This document shows positions 55,172 through 62,897 of a stretch of DNA of 64,000 bases, piece by piece. Position numbers and translations under genes: made by a program. Below the pieces are notes generated by a model, which searched no databases, was not told the origin of the DNA, and saw only the letters and a program-made list of their open reading frames with translations. Source of the DNA: Agrococcus sp. KRD186 (GTDB taxonomy: Bacteria > Actinomycetota > Actinomycetes > Actinomycetales > Microbacteriaceae). The stretch lies in the NCBI RefSeq assembly GCF_017168255.1, contig NZ_JABFAP010000001.1, positions 1,330,640 through 1,394,639 of the forward strand, read 5' to 3'. Position 1 is the first letter of the stretch; every line of letters begins with the position of its first letter.

Positions 55172-55948
55172 TCAGGAGGCGGGCGGGTCCTGACGCCCCT
55201 GCGGAGCCGGGCCGCTCGAGGGCACCGGTGCGCCCGATGGCTGCTCGGGTGCGCCCGCCGGCGCGGAGGCGCCGGGCTGCTCGGGTGCGCCGGGCTGCTC
55301 GGGTGCGCCGGGCTGCGCGGAGGCGCCGGGCTGCGCGGAGGCGCCGGGCTGCTCGGGTGCGCCGGGCTGCGCGGAGGCGCCGGGCTGCGCGGAGGCGCCG
55401 GGCTGCGCGGAGGCGTCGGGCTGCGCGGGCGGCACGGGCGGCGGGGCCGCCTGCAGCTGCGCCTCGGTCGGCGCGGCCGCCCCGTCGCGCTGGCCGATCA
55501 CCTGCATCGCCTTGCCGGCGCTCTCCTGCGGTGCGACCACGTCGTAGCGGGCGGCCAGCACCTGCTGCGTCGAGGCGAAGTCGCGCTTGCGCCGCACGAG
55601 CGAGTGCTGCACGACCGACAGCAGGATGCCGAACGCGAGGCCCAGCAGCGGGAACACCAGCACCGAGCTCACAGCCTCCGGCACGAACAGCAGGAACAGC
55701 AGGCCCATGAAGGCGCCGAAGCCGAGCCCGCGGATGGCGCCGCGCATGGCCACCTTGCCCCAGGTGAGGCGGCCGACGATACGCTCGACGAGCTTGAGGT
55801 CGTTGCCGATGATCGCGAGCCCCGCGACGTCGGTGTCGGAGCCCGAGACCTTCGCGACCGCGGCCTGCGCCTGCGCGTAGGTCTCGAACGAGGCGACGAC
55901 CACACCGTGCGGCAGGTGCTGGTCGCCGGTGGACGAACGCTGGAACAT
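55172..55948 (-). CDS. general stress protein 17M-like membrane protein with repeat tail
   Basis: The 258-residue protein has an N-terminal domain like general stress protein 17M (GVVVASFETYAQAQAAVAKV), two hydrophobic segments (about 70-115) and a C-terminal tail of hexapeptides A[S/P][A/E]QPG from about residue 179 to 230. The tail is low-complexity. GGTGAG precedes the ATG. Similar proteins lie near mgtE-like and mrp genes in mycobacteria (Rv1234, recalled). Function unknown. Confidence 0.8.
   Translation of the reverse strand: MFQRSSTGDQHLPHGVVVASFETYAQAQAAVAKVSGSDTDVAGLAIIGNDLKLVERIVGRLTWGKVAMRGAIRGLGFGAFMGLLFLLFVPEAVSSVLVFPLLGLAFGILLSVVQHSLVRRKRDFASTQQVLAARYDVVAPQESAGKAMQVIGQRDGAAAPTEAQLQAAPPPVPPAQPDASAQPGASAQPGASAQPGAPEQPGASAQPGASAQPGAPEQPGAPEQPGASAPAGAPEQPSGAPVPSSGPAPQGRQDPPAS
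55236..55414 (-). repeat. 18-bp in-frame repeats encoding A[S/P][A/E]QPG
   Basis: About ten 18-bp units encode alternating ASAQPG and APEQPG hexapeptides in the tail of the stress-protein-like gene. Units differ at two codons only. Edges are approximate. Confidence 0.75.
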
Positions 55949-56035
55949 GCTCACCGCGCCAGTCTCCCACGCGAGCCCGCCGCGCCCCGGGCCGGTTCGC
56001 TCAGGGCGTGAGGCTCGCGCGGTACCTTGGTCGGC

Positions 56036-57271
56036 ATGAGCGCACCCACCGTCTTCGTCGCCCGCCTCGCGGGTGCGGGCGTGTTCGACCCCGCGGGTGA
56101 GCGCATCGGCAAGGTGCGCGACGTGGTCACCGTGCCGCGGCAGGACGCCCCGCCGCGCGTGGTCGGCCTGGTGGTCGAGGATCGCGGCCGCCAGCGCGTG
56201 TTCCTCTCGATCGGCCGGGTGCTCTCGATCGGCGGCGGCCAGCTGATCGCCGCCACCATCAGCGACCGGCGGTTCAGCCAGCGCGGCAGCGAGCGGCTGC
56301 TGCTGGCCGACATCCTGGGCCGTCCGGTCACGCTGCAGGACGGCACCCGCGCGACGGTCGAGGATCTCTCGATCGCCGAGCGGGGTCCCGGCGAGTGGGA
56401 GGTCGACGAGCTCTTCCTCCGCAAGCCGAAGACCGGCCCGTTCGGCAAGGGTCCGACGACCCTGGCGCAGTGGCACGACGTGCTGCAGGACCGCGATGCC
56501 GAGCACGACACCGAGCACCTGCTCGCCTCGCTCGAGGAGCTGCCCGCCGCAGACGCCGCCTCGGCGATGCTCGACCTGCCGCAGCGACGCATGATGGAGG
56601 TCGCCGAGGACCTCTCCGACGACCGGCTCGCCGACATCCTCGAGGAGATGCACGAGGATCGCCAGGTCGAGATCCTGGCCTCGCTCACCGACGCCCGCGT
56701 CGCCGACGTGCTCGATCAGATGGAGCCCGACGACGCGGCCGACCTCATCGGCCACATGCCGGCAGAGCGCGGCGAGACGCTGCTCGACCTGATGGACCCG
56801 GATGAGGCCGAGGACGTGCGCATGCTGCTCTCGTTCGGCGCCGACACCGCCGGCGGCCTGATGACCACCGAGCCGATCATCCTGGCCTCCGACTCCACCG
56901 TGGCCGAGGCGCTGGCGCTCATGCGCCGCCACGAGGTCGCGCCGGCGCTGGCCGCCGCCATCTGCGTCACGCTGCCGCCGTACGAGGCCCCCACCGGCCG
57001 CTTCCTCGGCATGGTGCACTTCCAGCGGCTGCTGCGCTACCCGCCGAACGAGCGCGTCGGCACCCTGCTCGACGAGCAGATCGAACCGGTGCTCGCCAGC
57101 GACACCGCCGCCGAGGTCACCCGCCAGCTCGCCGCCTACAACCTCGTCTCGGTGCCGGTGGTGGACGAGGCCGGTCGCCTGGTCGGCGTGGTCACGATCG
57201 ACGACGTGCTCGACCACATCCTGCCCGAGGACTGGCGGGCCCAGGAGCAGGAGGAGGGCGCGCATGGCTGA
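56036..57271 (+). CDS. soluble MgtE-N and CBS domain protein
   Basis: The 411-residue protein has an N-terminal PRC-like part (residues about 1-100), an MgtE N-domain (EELPAADAASAMLDLPQRRM, then ILEEMHEDRQVEILASL) and a CBS pair (about 265-400). It has no membrane part, so it is not a complete MgtE Mg2+ channel; it may sense Mg2+ or nucleotides. TACCTT is 7 nt before the ATG. It overlaps the DUF1003 gene by 8 nt and is the first gene of an apparent operon with DUF1003 and mrp. Confidence 0.85.
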   Translation: MSAPTVFVARLAGAGVFDPAGERIGKVRDVVTVPRQDAPPRVVGLVVEDRGRQRVFLSIGRVLSIGGGQLIAATISDRRFSQRGSERLLLADILGRPVTLQDGTRATVEDLSIAERGPGEWEVDELFLRKPKTGPFGKGPTTLAQWHDVLQDRDAEHDTEHLLASLEELPAADAASAMLDLPQRRMMEVAEDLSDDRLADILEEMHEDRQVEILASLTDARVADVLDQMEPDDAADLIGHMPAERGETLLDLMDPDEAEDVRMLLSFGADTAGGLMTTEPIILASDSTVAEALALMRRHEVAPALAAAICVTLPPYEAPTGRFLGMVHFQRLLRYPPNERVGTLLDEQIEPVLASDTAAEVTRQLAAYNLVSVPVVDEAGRLVGVVTIDDVLDHILPEDWRAQEQEEGAHG

Positions 57272-57758
57272 GCGCGACGACCGCTTCTCGCAGCCGAAGG
57301 CCGCGCGCCGCCGCATCCGGCTGCCCGAGTCGAGGGATCGCTTCGGCCGCTTCACCGAGGCGTTCGCGCGAGCGATGGGCACCCCCGCCTTCCTGATCGG
57401 CATGACGGTCTTCGTCACCTTCTGGCTCGGCTACAACTCGATCGCGCCCGCCGAGGCGCAGTTCGATCCGCAGGATCAGGGCTTCCCGCTGCTCACGCTC
57501 GTGCTCAGCCTGCAGGCCTCCTACGCCGCCCCCCTGCTGCTGCTCGCGCAGAACCGCCAGGACGACCGCGACCGGGTGCAGATCGAGCAGGACCGCCTGC
57601 GTGCCGAGCGCAACCTCAACGACACCGAGTACCTCGCGCGTGAGGTCGTCGCGCTGCGCATGGCCATGCGCGACATGGCCACGCGCGAGTTCATCCGCGC
57701 CGAGCTGAAGTCGTTCGTCGACGAGCTCGACGAGCGGCGCGAGCGCGACGCCACGTGA
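57264..57758 (+). CDS. DUF1003 membrane protein
   Basis: The 164-residue protein has two membrane segments (about 42-62 and 75-92) with the DUF1003 signature FWLGYNSI and LLTLVLSLQASYAAPLLLLAQNRQ, then a coiled-coil C-terminus rich in Arg/Glu. Function unknown. It overlaps the MgtE-N/CBS gene and is followed 7 nt later by mrp. Confidence 0.9.
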   Translation: MAERDDRFSQPKAARRRIRLPESRDRFGRFTEAFARAMGTPAFLIGMTVFVTFWLGYNSIAPAEAQFDPQDQGFPLLTLVLSLQASYAAPLLLLAQNRQDDRDRVQIEQDRLRAERNLNDTEYLAREVVALRMAMRDMATREFIRAELKSFVDELDERRERDAT

Positions 57759-57765
57759 GCCGCCC

Positions 57766-58857
57766 ATGACTTCCCCGATCGACCCGGCGCTGCAGCGCGC
57801 CCTCGCGACTGTCATCGACCCCGAGATCCACCGGCCGCTGGTCGAGCTCGACATGATCCCGGCCGCGACCCTCGACGCGGGCGTCGCGCGCATCCGCCTC
57901 GAGCTCACGGTGGCCGCGTGCCCCGCCGCAGACAGGATCGAGGCGGATGTGCGCCTGGCGGCCGCGTCGGTCGCCGGCGTCGAGCGCGTGGAGATCGACG
58001 TCGCCGTCATGGACCCCGCCACCCGGCAGGCCCTCGTCGAGCGGCTGCGCGGCTCGCGCCCGCAGCAGTTCGGCGCCGACACGCTCACCCGCATCATCGC
58101 CGTCGCCAGTGGCAAGGGCGGCGTCGGCAAGTCGACCGTGACCGCCAACCTCGCCGTCGCGCTCGCCGCCCGCGGGCTGGCGGTGGGCGTGATCGACGCC
58201 GACGTGCACGGCTATTCCATCCCGGCGCTGCTGGGCACCGCGGCGAAGCCCACCCGGGTCGGCGACATGATGATGCCTCCCGAGGCGCACGGGGTGCGGC
58301 TGGTCTCGATCGGCATGTTCGTCGACGGCAACCGCTCGGTCTCCTGGCGCGGCCCGATGCTGCACCGCACGCTCAACCAGTTCGTCACCGACGTCTGGTG
58401 GGGCGATCTCGACGTGCTGCTGATCGACATGCCGCCGGGCACGGGCGACGTCGCCATCTCGCTCGGGCAGCTGCTGCCGCACGCGGAGGTGCTCGTCGTC
58501 ACCACGCCGCAGAAGGCGGCCGCCGACGTCGCCGAGCGCGCCGCCGAGGTGGCGCGGCAGACCGGGCAGCGGGTGCTGGGCGTGGTCGAGAACATGGCCG
58601 GTCTCCCACAGCCCGACGGCAGCCTGCTCGAGCTGTTCGGCTCCGGCGGCGGCGACGAGGCCGCGCGACGGCTCGAGGTGCCGCTGCTGGCGCGCATCCC
58701 GCTGTCGGTGGCGCTGCGCGAGGGCGGCGACGCGGGCGAGCCGGTGGTGGCTGCCGAGCCCGGCGACCCGGCAGCGGCCGCGATCATCGCGCTCGCCGAG
58801 TCGCTGCGCGGCACGCGCCGCCTGCAGGGCCGGGCCCTGCCGATCAGCCCGGCCTGA
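57766..58857 (+). CDS. mrp: Mrp/NBP35-family iron-sulfur cluster carrier ATPase
   Basis: The 363-residue protein has an N-terminal MIP18/DUF59 domain (about 1-85) and a P-loop NTPase domain with SGKGGVGKST (115-124), VLLIDMPPGTGDVAIS and FGSGGGDEAARR. It should carry Fe-S clusters. The CxxC often found before FGSGGG is absent (PQPDGSLLELFGSGGG), as in several actinobacterial members. It ends before the convergent repeat region and tatB. Confidence 0.93.
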   Translation: MTSPIDPALQRALATVIDPEIHRPLVELDMIPAATLDAGVARIRLELTVAACPAADRIEADVRLAAASVAGVERVEIDVAVMDPATRQALVERLRGSRPQQFGADTLTRIIAVASGKGGVGKSTVTANLAVALAARGLAVGVIDADVHGYSIPALLGTAAKPTRVGDMMMPPEAHGVRLVSIGMFVDGNRSVSWRGPMLHRTLNQFVTDVWWGDLDVLLIDMPPGTGDVAISLGQLLPHAEVLVVTTPQKAAADVAERAAEVARQTGQRVLGVVENMAGLPQPDGSLLELFGSGGGDEAARRLEVPLLARIPLSVALREGGDAGEPVVAAEPGDPAAAAIIALAESLRGTRRLQGRALPISPA

Positions 58858-58880
58858 CCCATCCGCCCCTGCCGCACGCC

Positions 58881-59035
58881 CGACGTGACCCCTCACCCCG
58901 GTCACGCACCCCGAGGTGACCACTCACCCCGGTCACGCACCCCGACGTGACCCCTCACCCCGGGCGCACCCGACGTGACCCGTCACGCCGGTCACGCACC
59001 CCGACGTGACCCCGCACCCCGGTCGCACCCGAGGA
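58881..59035. repeat. 31/28-bp repeat array downstream of mrp
   Basis: CGA[C/G]GTGACC recurs at 58881, 58912, 58943, 58971 and 59002, with a partial copy at 59030 (spacings 31, 31, 28, 31, 28). Most units contain GTGACC-9 nt-GGTCAC, a 6-bp hairpin. The array lies between the mrp stop and a large hairpin and does not code. Confidence 0.85.
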
Positions 59036-59086
59036 CCGGTACTGGATGGTCACTTTGCCGCGCCCGAAGCGACCATGTCGTACCGG
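59036..59086. terminator. long symmetric hairpin between mrp and tatB
   Basis: CCGGTAC...GTACCGG, ATGGTC...GACCAT and CTT...AAG are nested, separated by symmetric 3-nt and 1-nt mismatches, around an 11-nt loop. It probably terminates the two convergent genes. Confidence 0.7.
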
Positions 59087-59127
59087 TCGTACCGGTCGTG
59101 CCGGTCGTGCCGGTCGTACCGGTCGTG
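59083..59127. repeat. 9-bp CCGGTCGT[A/G] repeats, five copies
   Basis: CCGGTCGT followed by A or G starts at 59083, 59092, 59101, 59110 and 59119. It overlaps the right arm of the hairpin. No coding or known regulatory role is evident. The remaining 59128-59152 shows nothing. Confidence 0.85.
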
Positions 59128-59152
59128 CGGGGGCGCGAGCGCGCGGCTCGGG

Positions 59153-59524
59153 TCAGGTGGCCTCGTCGTCGAAGCGCATGGGGCCTTCGTCGCGGCGCGG
59201 CAGCGCGCTGACCGTCGCGACCGCCGAGCCGGCCGCCGCCGAGGCGAAGTCGGGCGTGGGCGCCGGCTCGTCGCGCAGCGCGTCGGCGACGATGCGCCGG
59301 GGATCGTACTGGCGCGGGTCGAGCTTCTTCCAGTCGACCTCGTCGAACTCCGGCCCCATCTCCTCGCGCATGCGGGCCTTGGCGCCGCCGGCGAGGTCGC
59401 GCAGCCCGCGCACGAGCGAGCCCAGCCGTTCCGCGAGCGCGGGCAGCCGCTCGGGGCCGATGAGGACGGCCGCGAGGATCGCGATGATCAGCAGCTTGTC
59501 GAGCGTGATGCCTGCCAGTGACAC
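59153..59524 (-). CDS. tatB: Sec-independent translocase protein TatB
   Basis: The 123-residue protein has one membrane helix (about 8-22), the hinge GPERLP, an amphipathic helix (LAERLGSLVRGLRDLAGG) and a flexible tail, all typical of TatB, which recruits twin-arginine substrates to the Tat translocon. The GTG start at 59524 has TACCCT 6 nt upstream, a leaderless pattern. No tatA or tatC is nearby. In mycobacteria tatB is near sigE-rseA; those are absent here. Confidence 0.92.
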   Translation of the reverse strand: MSLAGITLDKLLIIAILAAVLIGPERLPALAERLGSLVRGLRDLAGGAKARMREEMGPEFDEVDWKKLDPRQYDPRRIVADALRDEPAPTPDFASAAAGSAVATVSALPRRDEGPMRFDDEAT

Positions 59525-59629
59525 CCCACTAGGGTAGTCGAGCCGTGCCGACCAGCATGGCGCCGGCCCTCGCGGCGAGCCTGAGACAGGCGGATGCGCG
59601 GGGGCCGTACGCTCGAGGCCGGAGGAACC

Positions 59630-60268
59630 GTGCAGACATCACCGCTCATCGCCAAGTACCTCGACGACCTCGCCGCGGAGGACGACGTGCTCACCGGGGC
59701 GCGCGATGCCTCCGAGGAGCTGGGCATCGCGCCCGTCGAGCCCGCCGTCGGCGCGCAGCTCGCCGCCGTCGCCGCGGCCACCCAGGCGACCGCCATCCTC
59801 GAGGTCGGCACCGGTGCCGGCGTCAGCGGCCTGTGGCTGCTGCGGGGCGCGCCGGGAGCGACCCTCACCTCGATCGACACCGAGCTCGACCACCAGCAGC
59901 ACGCCCGTGCGGCGTTCGGCAAGGCTGGCATCCCGGTCACCCGCGCCCGCCTCATCACCGGCAAGGCGCGCGACGTGCTGCCGCGCATGAACGAGTCGAG
60001 CTACGACATCGTCTTCCTCGATGCCGACACCGCCAGCGTGCTCGAGTACGTCGAGCACGCGCTCGCGCTCGTGCGCATCGGCGGCTCGGTGCTCGTCGCC
60101 CACGCCCTGATGGGCGGCCGGGTCGCCGACCCCGCGCAGCGCGGGGACGAGGTCGCCGACCTGCGGGCGCTGCTGAAGGAGCTCTCGACCTCGGACGCGG
60201 TGCGCGCCGCCGTCACGCCGGTCGGCGACGGCCTGCTGCAGATCGTGCGGCTGCCGGAACCCGCCTGA
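59630..60268 (+). CDS. class I O-methyltransferase
   Basis: The 212-residue SAM-dependent enzyme has motif I ILEVGTGAGVSGLWLL, SIDTELDHQQHARAAF and YDIVFLDADTASVLEYVEHA, typical of the catechol-O-methyltransferase-like family (Rv1220c type). The GTG is chosen because GGAGG lies 4 nt upstream and TACGCT further up gives a short leader. The true substrate is unknown. Confidence 0.9.
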   Translation: MQTSPLIAKYLDDLAAEDDVLTGARDASEELGIAPVEPAVGAQLAAVAAATQATAILEVGTGAGVSGLWLLRGAPGATLTSIDTELDHQQHARAAFGKAGIPVTRARLITGKARDVLPRMNESSYDIVFLDADTASVLEYVEHALALVRIGGSVLVAHALMGGRVADPAQRGDEVADLRALLKELSTSDAVRAAVTPVGDGLLQIVRLPEPA

Positions 60269-60275
60269 GACGCGC

Positions 60276-60308
60276 GAAGGGGCCGATCCTCTGCGGATCG
60301 ACCCCTTC
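60276..60308. terminator. hairpin terminator after O-methyltransferase
   Basis: GAAGGGG...CCCCTTC and CGATCC...GGATCG form a 13-bp stem with one mismatch and a TCTGC loop, between the methyltransferase and the convergent DUF3117 gene. Confidence 0.85.
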
Positions 60309-60337
60309 TGCTGCGGCCATCGTCGGCCGGTTTCGTC

Positions 60338-60511
60338 TCACGCGGTGACGACGACCTCGCCGAGCGCCTTGTGCAGCGCAGCAGCCTCTTCGTCGTTCAC
60401 GGAGACGACGAGGCGTCCCCCGCCCTCGAGCGGGACGCGCACGACGATGACCCTGCCCTCCTTGACGGCTTCGAGCGGTCCATCGCCTGTGCGTGGTTTC
60501 ATGGCGGCCAT
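60338..60511 (-). CDS. DUF3117 small protein
   Basis: The 57-residue protein reads MAAMKPRTGDGPLEAVKEGR, then VIVVRVPLEGGGRLVVSVND and EEAAALHKALGEVVVTA. This matches DUF3117, a short, highly conserved actinobacterial family without known function (Rv1211 by recollection). GGGGGAG is 6 nt upstream of the ATG. The gene is easily missed because it is under 60 codons. It sits between the methyltransferase and the mannosyltransferase. Confidence 0.92.
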   Translation of the reverse strand: MAAMKPRTGDGPLEAVKEGRVIVVRVPLEGGGRLVVSVNDEEAAALHKALGEVVVTA

Positions 60512-60595
60512 TGCGGCTCCCCCTTCAGATCCGGTGCCGCCATTCTCTCACGTCTCGGTGACGCAAGATCCCGTGTCGGCCCTCTGGCGCGTGTG

Positions 60596-61780
60596 CTAGG
60601 GAACCGTCCAGTCCCGACCGTCCACGTGCCAGCAGAACCAGATCCACACCGGCTGCAGCATGATGCATGCCGCGAGCAGCATGGCTCTCGCCCAGGCGGG
60701 CCGCACGGCTGCGAGGATGGCCGCCGCCGGGAATATGGGCATGAGGAGGCGCCAGGTGGACGACTGCGGGAACCACACCGCGGCGAGGTAGAGCAGGTAG
60801 GCGATCACCCACAGCCTGCCCTCGATGCCGACGCCACGCGCCCACGGGCCTGCCAGCAGCAGCACGGCGGCGAGCACGATCCCGGCCAGCCAGAGCGGCC
60901 ACCAGGCGCCGAACCACCACTCGAGCCCGATCGGCCAGGGCGTGAGCGGCACCAGCTCCTGCCTGCCGATGTACGCCGAGCGCCAGCTCAGCTCCGTCTC
61001 GAGGTACGAGGTGAGACTGCCGGTCGCGATCGTGCAGACGATCAGCCAGCCGAAGCCCCAGAGTGCGCTCCACGCCCCGAGCCCCACGAGCATCCGCCGC
61101 TCCGCGACCGGGAAGCCGTCCCGGTCGCGGAACCAGCGCATCAGGAACCAGAGCCCGAGCGCGAGCGCGAAGGCGAGCCCGCCGGGCCGGGTGAGCGACA
61201 TGATCGGGATGAGCACCCACAGCCACTCCCAGGCGCGCAGCCGCCAGGCCAGCAGCGCGCCGGCGAGCAGCAGGAGGAACAGCGACTCGGCATAGCCGAG
61301 CTGGAAGACCGGCGCCAGCGGCGAGAGCAGCACGAGCGCGAGGGCGAAGCGCTCCCTCCCGGGCGCCAGCTCGGCGAAGAGCCGGTAGGCGACGAGCGCG
61401 AACGCGAGCGAGGCCGCCACCGACAGCAGCACGGCGGCACCCTCCCAGGGCAGCCCCACGAGCATCAGCACCCTGGCGAGCATCGGGTAGACCGGCATGA
61501 ACGCCCAGGCGTTCTCGCCCACGTGGCCGGACTCGTCGAGCGGCAGCTCGGTCGGGTAGCCCGACATGGCGACGATGAAGTACCAGTGGGCGTCCCACAT
61601 GGTCGAGTAGTCGAGCAGGTCAGGGCGCGCGGGGGTCCAGGCGCTCAGCTCCTGCCGCCCGGCGAACGCGCCGAGGAACGCGGTGCTCACCAGCCGCGAC
61701 ACCGCCCAGAGCGCGAGTGGCCACAGCCACCAGCGCTCGCGCGTCCGCGCGCGCGGCTCCGTCAGGCTCGCGAGAGCCAC
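60596..61780 (-). CDS. PIG-V-like membrane mannosyltransferase
   Basis: The 394-residue protein has about nine membrane segments. The segment MWDAHWYFIVAMSGYPTELP near the N-terminus matches the first luminal loop of PIG-V/Gpi18-type mannosyltransferases that use polyprenyl-phosphate-mannose. It may modify cell-surface glycans or proteins. The GTG start lies 19 nt inside the dapE 3' end on the same strand, so translation is coupled. Exact acceptor unknown. Confidence 0.82.
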   Translation of the reverse strand: MALASLTEPRARTRERWWLWPLALWAVSRLVSTAFLGAFAGRQELSAWTPARPDLLDYSTMWDAHWYFIVAMSGYPTELPLDESGHVGENAWAFMPVYPMLARVLMLVGLPWEGAAVLLSVAASLAFALVAYRLFAELAPGRERFALALVLLSPLAPVFQLGYAESLFLLLLAGALLAWRLRAWEWLWVLIPIMSLTRPGGLAFALALGLWFLMRWFRDRDGFPVAERRMLVGLGAWSALWGFGWLIVCTIATGSLTSYLETELSWRSAYIGRQELVPLTPWPIGLEWWFGAWWPLWLAGIVLAAVLLLAGPWARGVGIEGRLWVIAYLLYLAAVWFPQSSTWRLLMPIFPAAAILAAVRPAWARAMLLAACIMLQPVWIWFCWHVDGRDWTVP

Positions 61781-62874
61781 GTGCGCAGGCTCTCCTCGGC
61801 CGCGACGATCTGCGCGATCGGCACCGACTCGTCGTCGGCGTGCGCCTTCGAGGGGTCGCCGGGGCCGAAGTTCACCGCGGGGATGCCCAGCGCCGAGAAG
61901 CGGGCGACGTCCGTCCAGCCGTACTTCGGCTGCGGCGTCGCGCCGACCGCGGCGATGAACTCCTGCGCCAGCGGGGCGTCCAGCCCGGGCCGGGCACCGG
62001 CCGCGGCATCCACCACCTGCACGTCGAAGCCCTCGAAGAGCTCGACCACGTGCGCGGTGGCCTCCTCGAGCGAGCGCGAGGGCGCGAACCGGTAGTTGAC
62101 CTGCACGACGCACTCGTCAGGGATGATGTTGCCGGCGACGCCGCCCGAGATCGCCACGGCGTTGAGGCCCTCGCGGTAGCGCAGCCCGTCCACGTCGATC
62201 TCGCGCGGGCGGTACGACTGCAGCACCTGCAGGATCTCGGCGGCGTCGTGGATGGCGTTGTGCCCCATCCAGGCCCTGGCCGAGTGCGCGCGCACGCCGC
62301 GGGTGCGGATCTCGGCGCGCAGCGTGCCGTTGCAGCCGCCCTCGATCTGGCCGTTCGAGGGCTCGCCCAGGATGGCGAAGTCGGCCTCCATCAGCTCGGG
62401 GCGCGTGAGGGCGAGCGTGCGCAGGCCGTTGTGCTCCTCCCCCACCTCCTCGTGGTCGTACCAGAGCCAGGTCACGTCGAAGACAGGCGCGGCGAGCTCC
62501 ACCGCGAGCTTCAGCTGCACGGCGACGCCGGCCTTCATGTCGACGGTGCCACGGCCCCAGAGGTGCTCCTCGCCGTCGACGACGAGCGGATGCGTCGGCA
62601 GGTTGCCGTTGACCGGCACGGTGTCGATGTGGCCGGCCAGCACGACGCGGCGCGCTCGGCCCAGGTTCGTGCGCGCGACCACGGTGTCACCCACGCGCGT
62701 CACCTCGAGATGGGGTGCCGTGCGGGCCGCAGCCTCGATCGCATCAGCGATCGTCGCCTCGTTGTCGGAGACGGACTCGATGTCGCACAGCTGCCGCGTG
62801 AGCTCGACCGAGGTGGCGCGCGGGTCGAGCACGGCGGGCTGGAGTGCGGCGGGCAGCGGCGAGGGGTCCGTCAT
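61762..62874 (-). CDS. dapE: succinyl-diaminopimelate desuccinylase
   Basis: The 370-residue di-zinc M20 enzyme removes the succinyl group in lysine/meso-DAP synthesis. Metal ligands are visible in AGHIDTVP, GRGTVDMKAG, YDHEEVGEE, ILGEPSNG and KAHADDE. The ATG at 62874 is chosen because TAGGCT (62887 down to 62882) lies 7 nt upstream. It is divergent from dapD by 23 bp, with overlapping -10 boxes. Confidence 0.94.
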   Translation of the reverse strand: MTDPSPLPAALQPAVLDPRATSVELTRQLCDIESVSDNEATIADAIEAAARTAPHLEVTRVGDTVVARTNLGRARRVVLAGHIDTVPVNGNLPTHPLVVDGEEHLWGRGTVDMKAGVAVQLKLAVELAAPVFDVTWLWYDHEEVGEEHNGLRTLALTRPELMEADFAILGEPSNGQIEGGCNGTLRAEIRTRGVRAHSARAWMGHNAIHDAAEILQVLQSYRPREIDVDGLRYREGLNAVAISGGVAGNIIPDECVVQVNYRFAPSRSLEEATAHVVELFEGFDVQVVDAAAGARPGLDAPLAQEFIAAVGATPQPKYGWTDVARFSALGIPAVNFGPGDPSKAHADDESVPIAQIVAAEESLRTWLSRA

Positions 62875-62881
62875 GGCCACC

Positions 62882-62891
62882 AGCCTAGACT
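62882..62891. promoter_or_regulatory. shared palindromic -10 region of dapE and dapD
   Basis: AGCCTAGACT carries TAGACT for dapD (62886-62891; 6 nt to ATG 62898) and TAGGCT for dapE on the other strand (62887 down to 62882; 7 nt to ATG 62874). The two boxes share the central TA. Both transcripts would start at or within a base of the start codon. Pattern-based prediction. Confidence 0.75.
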
Positions 62892-62897
62892 TGAGGC

